Shown here in pieces: positions 35,932 to 47,900 of a stretch of DNA of 64,000 nt (position 1 is its first letter; the number at the start of each line of letters is the position of its first letter). The translations under genes and the position numbers were made by a program. The notes beneath the pieces are model-generated. The model was not told where the DNA came from. It did no database searches and worked only from the letters and a program-made list of their open reading frames with translations. The stretch spans positions 626,501-690,500 of the forward strand of contig SEMN01000224.1 in NCBI GenBank assembly GCA_005408345.1. The letters are read 5' to 3'. Source of the DNA: Macquaria australasica (lineage: Eukaryota; Chordata; Actinopteri; Centrarchiformes; Percichthyidae).

Positions 35932-38900
35932 TTTTGTTTTGTTTTTACACCTCAGCCAAGCGTTTAACCTTTTCACAGTTGGATTTGGGCTTTTCATAGG
36001 ATTTGTTGATAGTTTTGTAGAAGTTACCATTAATAAGCACATTGTTACCTTGGGTATAATTGGGTTGCCTGGTAGTTGTAAGGTCAGTAACTAATGCTGA
36101 CAAATGCCAAATATTGTCAGAATGTGTTCTTTCTTCATATATATTCAGCAACCAACTTTAAGGACACATGTTTTTTAGGTAAGCTAAGCACATATATTTT
36201 CAAATTCTGTATCTAAAAACAATGGCAATAGTGAACAAGTACTTGCAAAGAGAACACATGCAGTTGGAGTGACTAAGAAGATAATTACACTGGTTTTATG
36301 TGCTGAGGTGTACATTGGGAAAATATCTTTTTCTCGCTCTCCTCCAGTGTCTGACAACATGCCGTCAGTGTCACTGTCAGATTAATCCATTAGTGTAAAT
36401 CCAATTGTGGATGATGTGAAGTGCTCCTCAATCTTGGCTCAATATACTGCACACTGCCAGTTCACCATAAATGAGGCCATTTGATGAGCTAAGTTTGGAC
36501 ACAAGAGCCTAATGGCAGCATTAAAGAGGAGACCTGGGAGAATAGATGGCCGGACATCAGTCACTTTAATCACCTGTTTCATTATTCAGTGGATGGGTGC
36601 CACCTGGTCATACATGAAGGGTGTCAATGGGATCGGGGGTCTGAAGAGGAGTGAGACATCCTAAAGGGGGAGCCGTGGCGAGTCCAGTCCAGAGAAACAT
36701 CTTTATTTTGAGCACAGGCAGGAACACATTTGTCTGGCTCAGCGTCTGTGTGTGCGCTTTTTGAAAGATAGGAAATAAAAGAAATTGATTATATCTGTGT
36801 TGGTCCGATTCATCTTTGGAAATGAGGTCATTTTTTTTTATCTCCTTCACTGGAGATTGCATCATTATGATGAAAATCCAAAGAAACTGTGTTCACGTGG
36901 GTTGGAAGGTGCGGCAGTATTACAATCCGTTACCTCAAGTTCTGCTTTACTTTACGTGTTTGGCTGATTGAATGATTGGGGGCAGCCAGATGCAAGCTGG
37001 AGTCCTAGTTGGGTCTGAATCTGGATCAGTTTATTTTTCTACATCAGATCACGTGTAAAGTTAGAACAATCTTGCACATCATCGTTTCTGTATAGTGCAG
37101 AGTACATTATAAAATTGAAGAAAAAGCATCAAAATTTGTGTAAAAAAAGAATTGACCCTGGCTTCCTTTAAAGGTGGCCTGTGTTAATGTGAACAGATCA
37201 TCTCAGCTTTGGTTTTTGAACAGTATTGTTTTAGGACAGCACAAGCAAAACTGACCTCAGCTCCAGTTGAAACATTTGAATTCTGGGTAAAGGTCAGGAC
37301 ACAGGAAAGGTAACCCATGCCTATAGGATGATCCACACCCTCGCATCCCAATGCAGTCCTACCGTCCACTTTTCACAGGCACACACCACAGAGGAGATAA
37401 GAGAGAGAATAAGCTGTCAGCAGGCCGAGTTCGCCAGTCCCCTCTATATTCTTCACATTACTACAGAGGGAACAATGTGTCTGCAGTGGCAGGTGGCCAT
37501 AGTTCATAATGTGCTGATGCTGACCAAGTGTCAGTTTGATCCATGGGATCGGTGAGTGGGACGGGGCTGTGGCTCCTGAATCCTTAAGCAAGCAACTGTG
37601 TGGTGCTCCTATGGGGATGGTCGGAGACATGATACAGATGAGACCGGCAACTATCTGCCTAATGGCAGACAGATACAAGGCAGAGAGAGAGGGAAAGAGA
37701 GATGAAGAGGGAGAAAGACAGTACGCGGGACAGATGAAGGGTTGAGTATCACGTTTGGAAAAGGCACAAAGGCAGATACTGCACTTGTCATTCGGTGTTA
37801 TTTGTCATCAAACAGGCCTGTAACTCTAAAACTAATGTACTGTGTCTGTCCCACAAACAGCAAATGTAAGTGTTTGTAGGCCATTCAGTTTTAAGGGCAG
37901 TCGTAACAGTTGATGTTGTGTGTTTGAATGGACTGCTGAGGCTGAAGCTTTGCTTCATTAAAGAGTTCTTCCATTTGGTGGGTAGAAAATAAACAGTCCT
38001 CAACACTGTCTGCTAGTATTGTTACTCATGTATGTGATAATGCACGATGAGGCATTCTGATATAAGATAATAATGGATGAGGTGGATACGAAGAGTGCCA
38101 CAATGCAAAACAGAGTGGAATTTCTTCATTATTGCTCTCTAAGGTGGCCAGTTAGCAAAGGGGAAAAAGTGTGTTTATAAAATGGCTTCCATTATTTCAG
38201 TTGGATGTATTCAGTTTAACACACAGCTGCATACGTTTTGGCAACTTACTAGAGACAAGTCACATCGCAGAAACAAAGCTATTTTTATCATATGGCAGTC
38301 CTTTATGAATGAATGGGCAGCCCATCTCACAAAATGCACATAGCAAGGTTGGATGAGTTCGCTAAACACACCACATGCTACTGTTTTGGTTTTAAAAGTT
38401 GTGAGATGGAAGAGGCGATGCGCTTCTTCATTATAACAAGGTCACAAGACGTCAGTTGCTTGGTGACATTTTGGCTACTTAAAGCCCCATTTGGCCACAG
38501 AGTAGATGACACAGTCCCACATGGGACTAGGCTGTCTGGAGTCAGATGTACTGTATGTAAGTCTTCTTAAAATCTGTTACCACAAACTAAGTGTATCACC
38601 TGAAACATACACAGTAATGCACAACACACAATTAATACTAATTTTTTATAGTATTGATTTAACTTATATCATGATATATATTGATATTGATATTGGTCGA
38701 AAAAAAATATTGTGAAATGTTTTTTTCACCTGCAGTTTAATCTACCTTCAGCTGTGATTTAGAACAATGGTTAAACTGTTGACTGGACTGTTTGAGGTGT
38801 CCTGATATTTTACTGGACACCTACCAGCCAATCAGAAACAAGCATTTTCTGTAGCTATGGTATAAGATACAATGATATTTTGTGCCAGTAGTTCAGGCTG

Positions 38901-40679
38901 CATGTCTGTGTGTCGGTCTGTGTGCAGCATTTAAAATACATATTTGAACATTGAGTATTTATACATAAATATATATTCTGTAGAAGTGGATTTGTATAGA
39001 CCACAGCAGCCTATGTAGAGAGATGTGCTTTTCGTCTGTAGCGCTGACACGTATAAACTCAACTTTGGAGGGACATAGTTAGGACACACTTGTTTACACA
39101 CACACACACACAATCCTTGAGGCAGGTTTTGCGGTGAGCGATGAGCCGGGTGAGCGTGATCAAAGCAACAAAGCACAGCAGAAGAGACACACACACACCC
39201 ACATATCTTGAGCAAAAAATAAAAAAAGTATAACTCACACACACATCGACAGAGCTACTTTATCAGTCTCAGCATCTGACTCAACAGCATTTACATATTC
39301 AGCAAACTGTCACATCCACAAATGCACACAGGAGCCCTAGGCATTTGTCTGAAATACATTAATTTATTAAGCGATGAGTGAAATATTTGCTCAGTGACAA
39401 TGTATTCATGTCACCTAAACAATGCACGTGATAAGCTGTGATATGTAATTGCAATTCTTTGGATTTAATAAAGTGTTCACTCAATAAAGCTTGATTGTGT
39501 GCTGTTCAATGCAAAATTCAATACCTTGAGTGTTTTTAGTTAATCGATGAAAGGAAAGTCAGATGGTGAAGTGTTAATCTGATGGTAGATAACAGAAAAA
39601 GGGCAACAAATGGAGATAATCAGATGAAAATGTAAAGATGTGCCTCTTACAACTGACAAAAAAAATGATCTTAATGAATATGTGTGCAGGTATGTATGTT
39701 TCTTAATACGGCTCGGTAATGTTTTCTTTTCCTTGTTCATATTCAACTGAGTGTCGGTGGATTTACCCTCCACAACATCCCTGACCCCAGCTCATCTTCT
39801 CTCATTGTCCCTCATTGTTGTTGCTTTCGCCCTCCCTCCCTCTTTCATTTCCAACTACTCCCTCCTCTCTCTCTCTCTCTCTCTCTCTCTTTTGGTCTTC
39901 CTCTGCGATTTATTGCACGGGGCAGGCAGACAGCAGAGAAACCTCCCTGTATGGAACGATCTGTCATCTCAACATTATCATCCAAACACACCGCCTTCCA
40001 TATTGTGCTACAAGGGCTTGGGCAAATTGCTATTTTTATGGGACATGATAAAGGAAATGCTGCCTTATGTTCACATTTTTTACTGCCCAATGTTAGAGCA
40101 GGACATGCCATGATTCACTATATTGGAAACTAGTTTGTGTAGTCTGTGACGTGTGTGTGTGTGTGTTGCTGGGTAGTAGGTTGAAAGGGAGCAAATGAAC
40201 ATGAATATTGTTGTAAAATTGTCATCCATTAGACAGTTCTGCAGAGGTTTGATTCAATAGATCCTTAAGTCATGTCAGTCATAACAGCAGCGAGGCACAT
40301 GAGTCTCGCACGGTTGGCTGAAATTAGAGGGAAAAAAAATCTAGAGTGAGGGATTAATCTCAGTTACAAATGGCAACACTACTGTATATGGAATAGGTTT
40401 CATCTCTGTTTCAAACAGAACACACATATATAAGTTATTTCTAATCTATTTGGGTCAACTACTGGCTCTCGTAAATCAAAAAGGCAAAAAGCCGGAAAGG
40501 GTAAAAGGGCAAAATAAAATGTGAGAGAGAAAAAAAACAACTTTAAAGCAAAAGGCAAACCTATTACCATGTTCTGTGGGTAAGACGAGTGCATGTTGAC
40601 TTCATCTGTCTGCTCTCTTTTCTCCTCTCCTGTCTTTTTCTCGCCTTCAATCCTTCTCTCCCCGAGCCCTCGGCATGCC
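35932..40679. other. Non-coding block
   Basis: No gene recognised. A 30-nt segment, 36149-36178, sits between TATATATTCAG and TTAG|GTAAGC, open in one frame, and probably arises by chance. A perfect 8-bp hairpin (AGGTGTCC/GGACACCT, 12-base loop) lies at 38795-38822. Microsatellites are (CA)n at 39096-39112, (CT)n at 39866-39890 and (GT)n at 40151-40166. About 36300-36600 and 37400-37560 look somewhat denser and could be regulatory. Confidence 0.5.
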
Positions 40680-40935
40680 TGACAGCCAGCGCTGCACCAA
40701 ACTGACAGGCCCTCAAACCGTGGCCAAGAAAGCGAGCATTAATTAAGTCATTGCCGGACTGTAATTTCCTTGAGAAGTAAAAAAAATTTCCTCACACGCG
40801 AAAAGGTTACCAAGACCTTTTCTGTGTCAAAATTACCATGCGTCATGAATATTAATGCGCTTAATGAAGACAACCTTTGGTTCATCAAGAATGTTCCAGT
40901 AGCAGGTGCCAAGCTGATAAACTCACTCGGTGAAG
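40680..40935. promoter_or_regulatory. Candidate conserved non-coding block
   Basis: A complex segment with ACTGACAGG, GCATTAATTAAG and CATGAATATTAATG words (TGACAG plus homeodomain and POU-like) and CpGs in ACACGCGAAAAGG, ending in a pyrimidine run. A 78-codon frame crosses it without protein character. I favour an enhancer, unproven. Confidence 0.35.
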
Positions 40936-41940
40936 GCTGTGTTTTTTTTTCTTCAGTTTTTCCTCTATCTCTTTCTTCTTTTTCCAGTTTTATGTCAGCT
41001 CCTTAGAGAGTCAGTTATTTAAATCAACATCTTCCTATCAGAATTTACTGACTCACATGAAAACACACACACACAAACACATCTAAACATCTTTTCCTCT
41101 TATTCACTTTTCCTTGTCCTTGGGTTTGTTTCTCAGGCTTGCTGACTTTGGTCGTCAGATTTTCCAAAAGTGATGTTGTTTTTCAATGTTTATCTCTGTC
41201 TGTGTGAGAGAATAAAACTGTTTTCACTCAAGCCCTGTACCTTTTGTAAATCTCTTAGAATTACAATAAATGTGCTTTTCCTTTAGCTGCATAAGTTCAG
41301 TCAAGGCTGTTAGCAAGCCAATTATATCCTGTCTTAAACGTGTTCCACACAAGCTTTCACTGTCTGTGAGAAATCTTTAGTGAATGTTTAAATATTTTAA
41401 AATGCCAATGAAAATCATTTCATGTTCTTGGAGTTGGAGTTGTTTGAGTCAGGCAAAATCCCTGCAAGCAGCTCAAAGCTAAATGGAATGGTGAGGTTAG
41501 CTTAGTTTAGCTCAATGACAGACGCCTATAATGGTTTGACAGCATGACGTCATTTTGTATCATTGATGTATCCTGCCACAGTGTGTGGTCCTCGTGAGAA
41601 CATTCATAGTAAAGAGTCTTGTATTGAGTGGCTGAAAACCCACTAGCTGGCTACTTACTAGCTAACTATACAGCATTCACCTTCAGAGAAGTGCCAGTAG
41701 TCAAAAATGCAGCCAACTCTTTAATTCCACAACTGTCAGCAGTTTTGTCTCGCATGAGTCCAGTGCAGCCCATGTTTTACATCCTTGTAAAAACTACCAC
41801 GCACAGTTTCCTCGACAGCAAGTTGGTCTCCCCAGAGTTAAAAGACAGGTTTGTATTTTCTGAAGTCTGACATGAAGTCACCGATTGCTGTAGTCAGTTA
41901 TAGTTCTGTGCAAAAATGCGTTCTGAAGTTCATCCAAAGC

Positions 41941-42181
41941 TAATATGAGGCTTCAGCAGCCACAGTTAGCCGAATTGAGTGGTTATCTTCAGCCTGGCGT
42001 TGTATTGTTTGTAGATTTTCTGCTAGTGTGCGACATGCGACTATCTGGACATATATCTCCACCATAGCTCAGCAAGGAAGCACTGAGAAACGCAACATGG
42101 GAATTTTATTTTTTTAAAGATAAAGAAGATTTGTCAGATTTGTCTAATTTGGCTAACTCAGACTGCTGAAGCCTCATATTA
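41941..42181. mobile_element. Fold-back MITE, 241 bp, about 36-bp terminal inverted repeats
   Basis: The left end TAATATGAGGCTTCAGCAG and right end CTGCTGAAGCCTCATATTA are perfectly complementary over 19 bases. The match continues with a few mismatches to about 36 bases (AGTTAGCCGAATT against AATTTGGCTAACT). The interior has no coding frame. It resembles a teleost element known to me by the GAGGCTTCAGCAGTCTGAG phrase. No certain target duplication was seen. The superfamily is undetermined. Confidence 0.7.
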
Positions 42182-44700
42182 ACTTAGAAATGCAGCACAA
42201 GGACTGTGGATTAGTGGAGTTAATTGAGCTAGCACTAGCTAACTATTACTGTTAGATTTATAGACCACAATTTGCCATTTGTGTGACTTTTATTTTTTGA
42301 GTCATGTTTAGGAATAAATATTTATGCCTTTTTATAAGAATTGCATTGTGCCTGGGCTGTCCTGTCTTTAGTGACACTATAAATTAGATCAAGAAGTCCA
42401 AAGGAAAATTCTTCCCATATCATATTAAGCGGTTTGCAAAGATCTCATATACAGCAACTTGTGTCAAAAACATGGATCGTTTTGCCTGTAGCTGATAAAC
42501 CGCTTTTTGCATTGATGTCTACTGTATACCTTGTCATTGGCATGACTGTCTTCTGGCTTAAGAGAGTTTACTCGGCCTCAGAGGAAAACGAGATTTGATG
42601 AATGCTATCTTCACTTCATACCCACATATGCAGCACACATACTTGAGAACCAGAAACATCTCTTCCGCCACTAAATGGCCGGTGACTTATCACACTGGCT
42701 TTCTACATCTGTCGGCACTCACTGTAACACTGAGTGGCCACAGTAGCCAACCACACTTCATTTTCACTTTTACACATTGATATTGAAAATACCACTAATA
42801 TTTATGGCGATGCTACATTTTACTGAGTGAGAACAAGTCACCAAGTGTCACTGACGGAGTCTTTGATCTCTCAGCTCTGGGGATGAGCTGCCCCTCTACT
42901 CCTCCTCCTCCTCCTCGTCCGCCACACCGCTGCCTATTATTTCTGTTGTGTAATTGAGATGCAGAAACATTGACAGAACTCATTTACTGCGATAGAGAAC
43001 TGTGTAATGTGGAAGGGAATGCAGATTATTACATCAACCGTGCACACACACACAAAGGCAGGCAGACACACACATGTTGGTAAAGGAGAATGTAATTTGG
43101 CACCATGTTTGAAGAGCCTCTTCAGTTGTTCTGCACGGATTTGTACTTGTGGTCTCATGTAGCCAGGGATGCAGAGGTGAGCAGAGGTGAAAACATGTTG
43201 GGTGATTGCTTCCCGCACTGTTGGATCCTTGCGAGCGTGTGCTCGGGTGTTTATTATGAGAATCGCACATCAGTATGGCTGTGAGGGACTGGCTATTGAA
43301 CTGGGATTGCTCTGTTGTCTGGTGCTTTCATTATGCCAACAAATCACGCACTTAACAAGAAAAACGACAAACAAAAACTAAAATCTGAAAGGTTTATCTA
43401 TGTCAAAATACTAAGAAATCTCTTGAGGCGTCCTTTTGTCTCTCTCTAACATCACTCTACCTATTCTTCCTGCATCAGGATGACAAAGAAGGTGGTTCAT
43501 CCTCTTGAGACAAAGGACCTCACTCACACATATGTGGACACACTCTCAAACACACACGCACACATACACAAGAGCACCGAGGTCTGCTGTCATACACCTC
43601 TCATTAATTCCTACCTGTCAGCCGGCTCCCCCTACCGTATCGGCCCCCCGAAAGGTGACAGCTTTCCAATGACTGACAAAGGCTCTTTAGGTGATACAGA
43701 AGATCCCTAGCAACCGCCGGCTTCTGTAAAGTGCCCCTCAAATGTCACTTTTGCTGCTCCGAGACGTGCGCACACACACACCCACACATAGTATTTTTAA
43801 AACAGAGGCCTGCTCTCAAGTCTTCAACCATCTTTGACATCCAGAGGCTATGGATGTCACAGAGGCCTCAGCTCTTAAAGCTTTTAACATCCGAGAGAGA
43901 TGGCGTTGTTTGACAGTGCTATTGGTGGATGCTATTGGTCCTTCCAGTGCATTGGATTTGCTTGTTTTTTCTGTTGTAAGAGGCAGATAAGGAAGAGCGA
44001 GAAACAGAACCAAACTTTCCCTTCGTGTCCACTCAGCTGTCATGCGTTGAGTGGCAACAGCAAGCAATATTGGTGTCGGCTCGTACTAGTTGGGAAGGGG
44101 TCAAGTACATAGAAATGTTGGCTTCTTGTGTTGACGTCATTCAGCTGTCGGGGCTGATTCCAGAGTGCAGCCTTAAATGTACCCAGCGTTATCTGTGTTG
44201 TAGAGCTGGTAATAGTGGGCAGAGACGTGTAAAATATTTGAGTGTGGTAAAATTCCTCACATGAGGAAGGAAGAGGAGTGCTTCTTCTTCTTTAGGATCT
44301 TCAAGCATGTAATAATTGACTTAATACTAGGGGTGTAACGGAATACAAATACATTATTCGGATGTGCACAGATAATGCACTCTGAACAGATATGAAAAAC
44401 ATTTCCCTGGACCTGTCGATTGACACAGTTTACTGTAACACCACTTCCTCTCAGAGTAACTCCGTCCAATCCAAACACACAGACATCATACACAACCTGG
44501 TTACAATCAGCAGAATTCACTCTTTACAGTGGTGTCAGGATTTCCGATGTCAATTGCAGATAGACGTCCATAACTTAGAAATCATATAAAGCCACGAGTG
44601 CCATACCTCTAGTCAAAGAGAAAGCCTTTAACAAGCATAGCTCTAAGCTTGTTTGAGCCATTGTCACAAAAGTAGATACTTGTATTTTACTCATTTTAGC
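42182..44700. other. Non-coding block
   Basis: Contains a (CTC)n tract at 42899-42917, CA-rich patches near 43050, 43550 and 43770, a regulatory-looking stretch at about 43590-43740 (CATTAATTCC, CCTGTCAGCCGGC, CTAGCAACCGCCGGC), and a likely hAT-type fragment AGGGGTGTAACGGAATAC at about 44331. No gene was recognised. Confidence 0.45.
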
Positions 44701-44945
44701 AATATCCATCTATCCATTTTCTGACGCTTATCCGGGGGATCTTCAGCAAGGTAGTCCAGCCCGTCTCCCCATCAAGGTTTTTCAGCTCCTCCTGGAGGAT
44801 CCTGAGGCGTTCCCAAGCCAGAGGAGATATATAATCTCTCCAGCATGTTCTGGGTCTACTTCGGGGTGTCCTACCAGTTGGACGTGCCCGGAAAACCTCC
44901 AAAAGATGGCACCCAGGAGGCATCCTGATTAGATGCCCGAATTGA
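44701..44945 (-). mobile_element. 3' end of a non-LTR retrotransposon (LINE), minus strand
   Basis: CCATCTATCCATTTTCTGAC-type sequence followed by GCTTATCCGGGGGATC is the reverse complement of the familiar fish LINE tail. The adjoining minus-strand frame reads FRARPTGRTPRSRPRTCWRD and continues into a WERLRILQEEL segment, typical of the extreme C-terminus of such reverse-transcriptase proteins. Only about 245 bp survive, so this is a 5'-truncated insertion as expected for LINEs. I would place it near the Rex/L2/CR1-like families but cannot fix the family. Confidence 0.8.
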
Positions 44946-47900
44946 ATTTAAGCAGTATGCTCCATTAAAACAAACTATATGTTTCACCCAAAAATTAGAA
45001 CTCTACTTTTTAATTGCAGTTCATTAATTTGCCTAAAAGCGGCATGATTAACAAGTAGTAAACATTGTAGTGGCTTAAAACATCTCTATCAGCAGGAGGG
45101 CTGGCAAAGCATCTGGAACCAAAACTTGCAAGAATTCTGCAATGACGTAGTTGAGGCAAGCATCAGCTTTACACTGGTTTCTGCAGTTTAAAATAGGAAG
45201 TGTGTGTGTGTGTGTGTGTGTGAGTGAGTGAGGGAGAGAGAGGGAGCTTATCAGCTTATCAAGTATTACACACTGTGACTCAAATGAAAATCACAACAGG
45301 GTATCACTGCTTAGAGAACAAAAGCCTTTGGTCTGCTGGTACGCTGTACACTCTCAACCAAACTACAGTGGAAGGTTTTGCAGATGGAAAAGTGCTCCTG
45401 TGTAACTCAGAGGACAGAGCACGATGCTTACTGACTTTACTGGGTCCATGTATAAAATGTACACACTCGTGGTACAGCAAGTATGCACAAGTGTTGGATG
45501 GGATCAAGATGTTGACTTATTGTTGGTATTTGTAGCACTTTATCACAGGCTATTGAGAGAAATTAATGTTTGTATAATAATGGCACTAAACTGATAATGA
45601 TCGACACATCAGATTTTAATAACCATAATCACCTTGTTCGATGTTAACTGGATTTAAGAGCTTGTTAAACAACTCAAACGAGTCTTGAGCCTGAAATCTG
45701 TCGTTCCTCACATTAAAAATCCTTGTGAGAAAAAAGCTGAGGAAAAGCAAAGTGAGGTTAAGATATGAAAAAGTGCCTCAGAAACCAATTATCACAAGAA
45801 ATGGAGCAAAATGATTTCACGTTCTTATGCACGCAGAGGATGTCGTGCAGGTTTAAATTAACTCCATCAGTAAACCAGATGATTACATTCAGTAAACAAC
45901 CACAATGTGATGAGGGCTCTGAGCAAATAGGCAGCTTCTCTATGCACTCAGATTGTGTATCCTGCATTTGAATACAAATAGGTTGCAGGTACAGTTTTGT
46001 AAGACTGACAAGCACAGTATGTCTGCTTTATGCTCTGAATATTTTTTTTCACACTGACCTTCTGATAAATAGTTCTTGTGTTCCTTAAATATCTTCATAT
46101 TGGTCCCATGTTGGTCCCAACTCTTGACCTGAAAACTATATCTACAACCCTGTTTTCTGCCTAACTGATGACAGAAACGAAGGGGACGTATCAACTGCTA
46201 ATACTGTTGTTCACTACAACTGTTGGTTTACACCATACTGCATATGTTGCCCTACCCTTGTTAAACTTTTAGAGGTCATTCATAACAGATGAATGGCTGA
46301 TAATAAGATATGACTACATTTGCATCATTTGCTTCTCGTAATTTTCTGAAATATTCCGGTTATAACTTGGTTTATCTCCTCCTGTAGCCATCATTTAATC
46401 TGTTTGCAAGGTAATTCTCTGCTTTGGAGTCAATAAAGTTGAACTCTGAACCTTGCTGCAAGATCCCCTCAGTTTTACATTCTCCAAGACCAAGGGACTC
46501 TCACCCTTTAAGAATGAGGAAAATGTTGAGAATATATGGCCCAGGGATCCCTGCAGAAATTAATTATATAACCTATCGTAGCATACCTCAAAAGTTCACG
46601 GTGCATGAAAAACTTAATATGCATGGCCTTCACCTTTACAGGCTCATAAAATTGTAGAGTTGTGCTTAATTTTTTTTAAAATATGACAGAGATAATTTAT
46701 TAAGACCGGCATATGTTAATAGCACTCTACATGGGTGAGACTTTAAAAAGTTGATGTCCATTCACACAACCACGGAAAGGTCAATAATATTTTTTAATAC
46801 GGCTCTAATGATATTCATGTTCTTAGTCGCCACTTTTAAATTGGTCTTTGTGGATAGCAGTGGAATTAATACTACTGTACTCTGTGTGTGTGTGTGTGTG
46901 TAAAATACATAATTAAGATGTTTCTGTGATCACAGCGCATGATTTAGTGAGATAACCTGTGTGAGTGGAGAATACACAAGTTAAGTACAATTGTGACATT
47001 ATGCATAGGCTTACAGGATAACTGTACTCTGATTTGTTGACACTTTTGAAACAAAAGTGAATTTGATTTCTTTCCGACCAGCTGCCTTTTCTCATTGGGA
47101 GTCTATAATGTAAAAGATGTTGTGCTTGTAATTAGTTTATGATGCAGCTAGTGACGCATTCACTAAATCTGTTAGTAGGCGTTGTAGTGAACCTGCAAGT
47201 ATGTCTGTTCGTACAGCACATAACAGAGGTCTGTGCCAATTTAAGTGTAATGTTATTTTGGGCAAGATACTTGTTTTATTTAAAAATGTTAACCAAAATG
47301 CCATTTAACACAATGCCAAAGTAACACACCTTGTTTTCTTAATAAGTGAAGAAAACAGAAGCAAGTAAAATTTTATTAAATATGTATATTTACAGCTAAG
47401 TATATCATTTTATTTTCAGTTTGTATATTTGTTCAGTGTATATCTCATACCTCTCTTTTCTGTTTGACCTATATCTTCACTGTGCCGTCTGTGTGAAATA
47501 CAATCCAAACTGAATATGAAAGAAAGGTGAAATGGCCACTTTTAAAACCCCCTCTTTATGCACACGGATCAGCTGGACTGATGAAGTCAGGGCTGTGCAT
47601 GTTCTCAGACCAGGGCAGGTCTGGCAGTCCTGCCTACTACGTGATTACGCCACTCTGACAACACAGCAGCCTGGTAAGGTCAGGCCCTACAGAGTGTCAG
47701 AGAGGTGGGATGATGATGTATCTCTCTGATGCCTCCGTTTTTCACCTCTTGACTTTGTTGTTTTTCTCCTTTGCGTCAGTGTCAACTTTTTGCCCATCTG
47801 CTGGGGACGTGTCTCCCATCAGAGCTGGACAGTCAAACTGTTAACCCTCTGTGTACCTGGAACAGGGCAGTACAAACATTTCTCCTTCTCATACTCTTTG

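Noticed and set aside
36149..36178. 30-nt segment between TATTCAG and TTAG|GTAAGC
   Set aside because: The pyrimidine tract is interrupted and only one frame is open; at this rate such pairs are expected by chance in 64 kb.
40349..40376. TAATCTCAG word resembling the start of a known fish microRNA
   Set aside because: The match ends after nine bases and no complementary hairpin arm is present.
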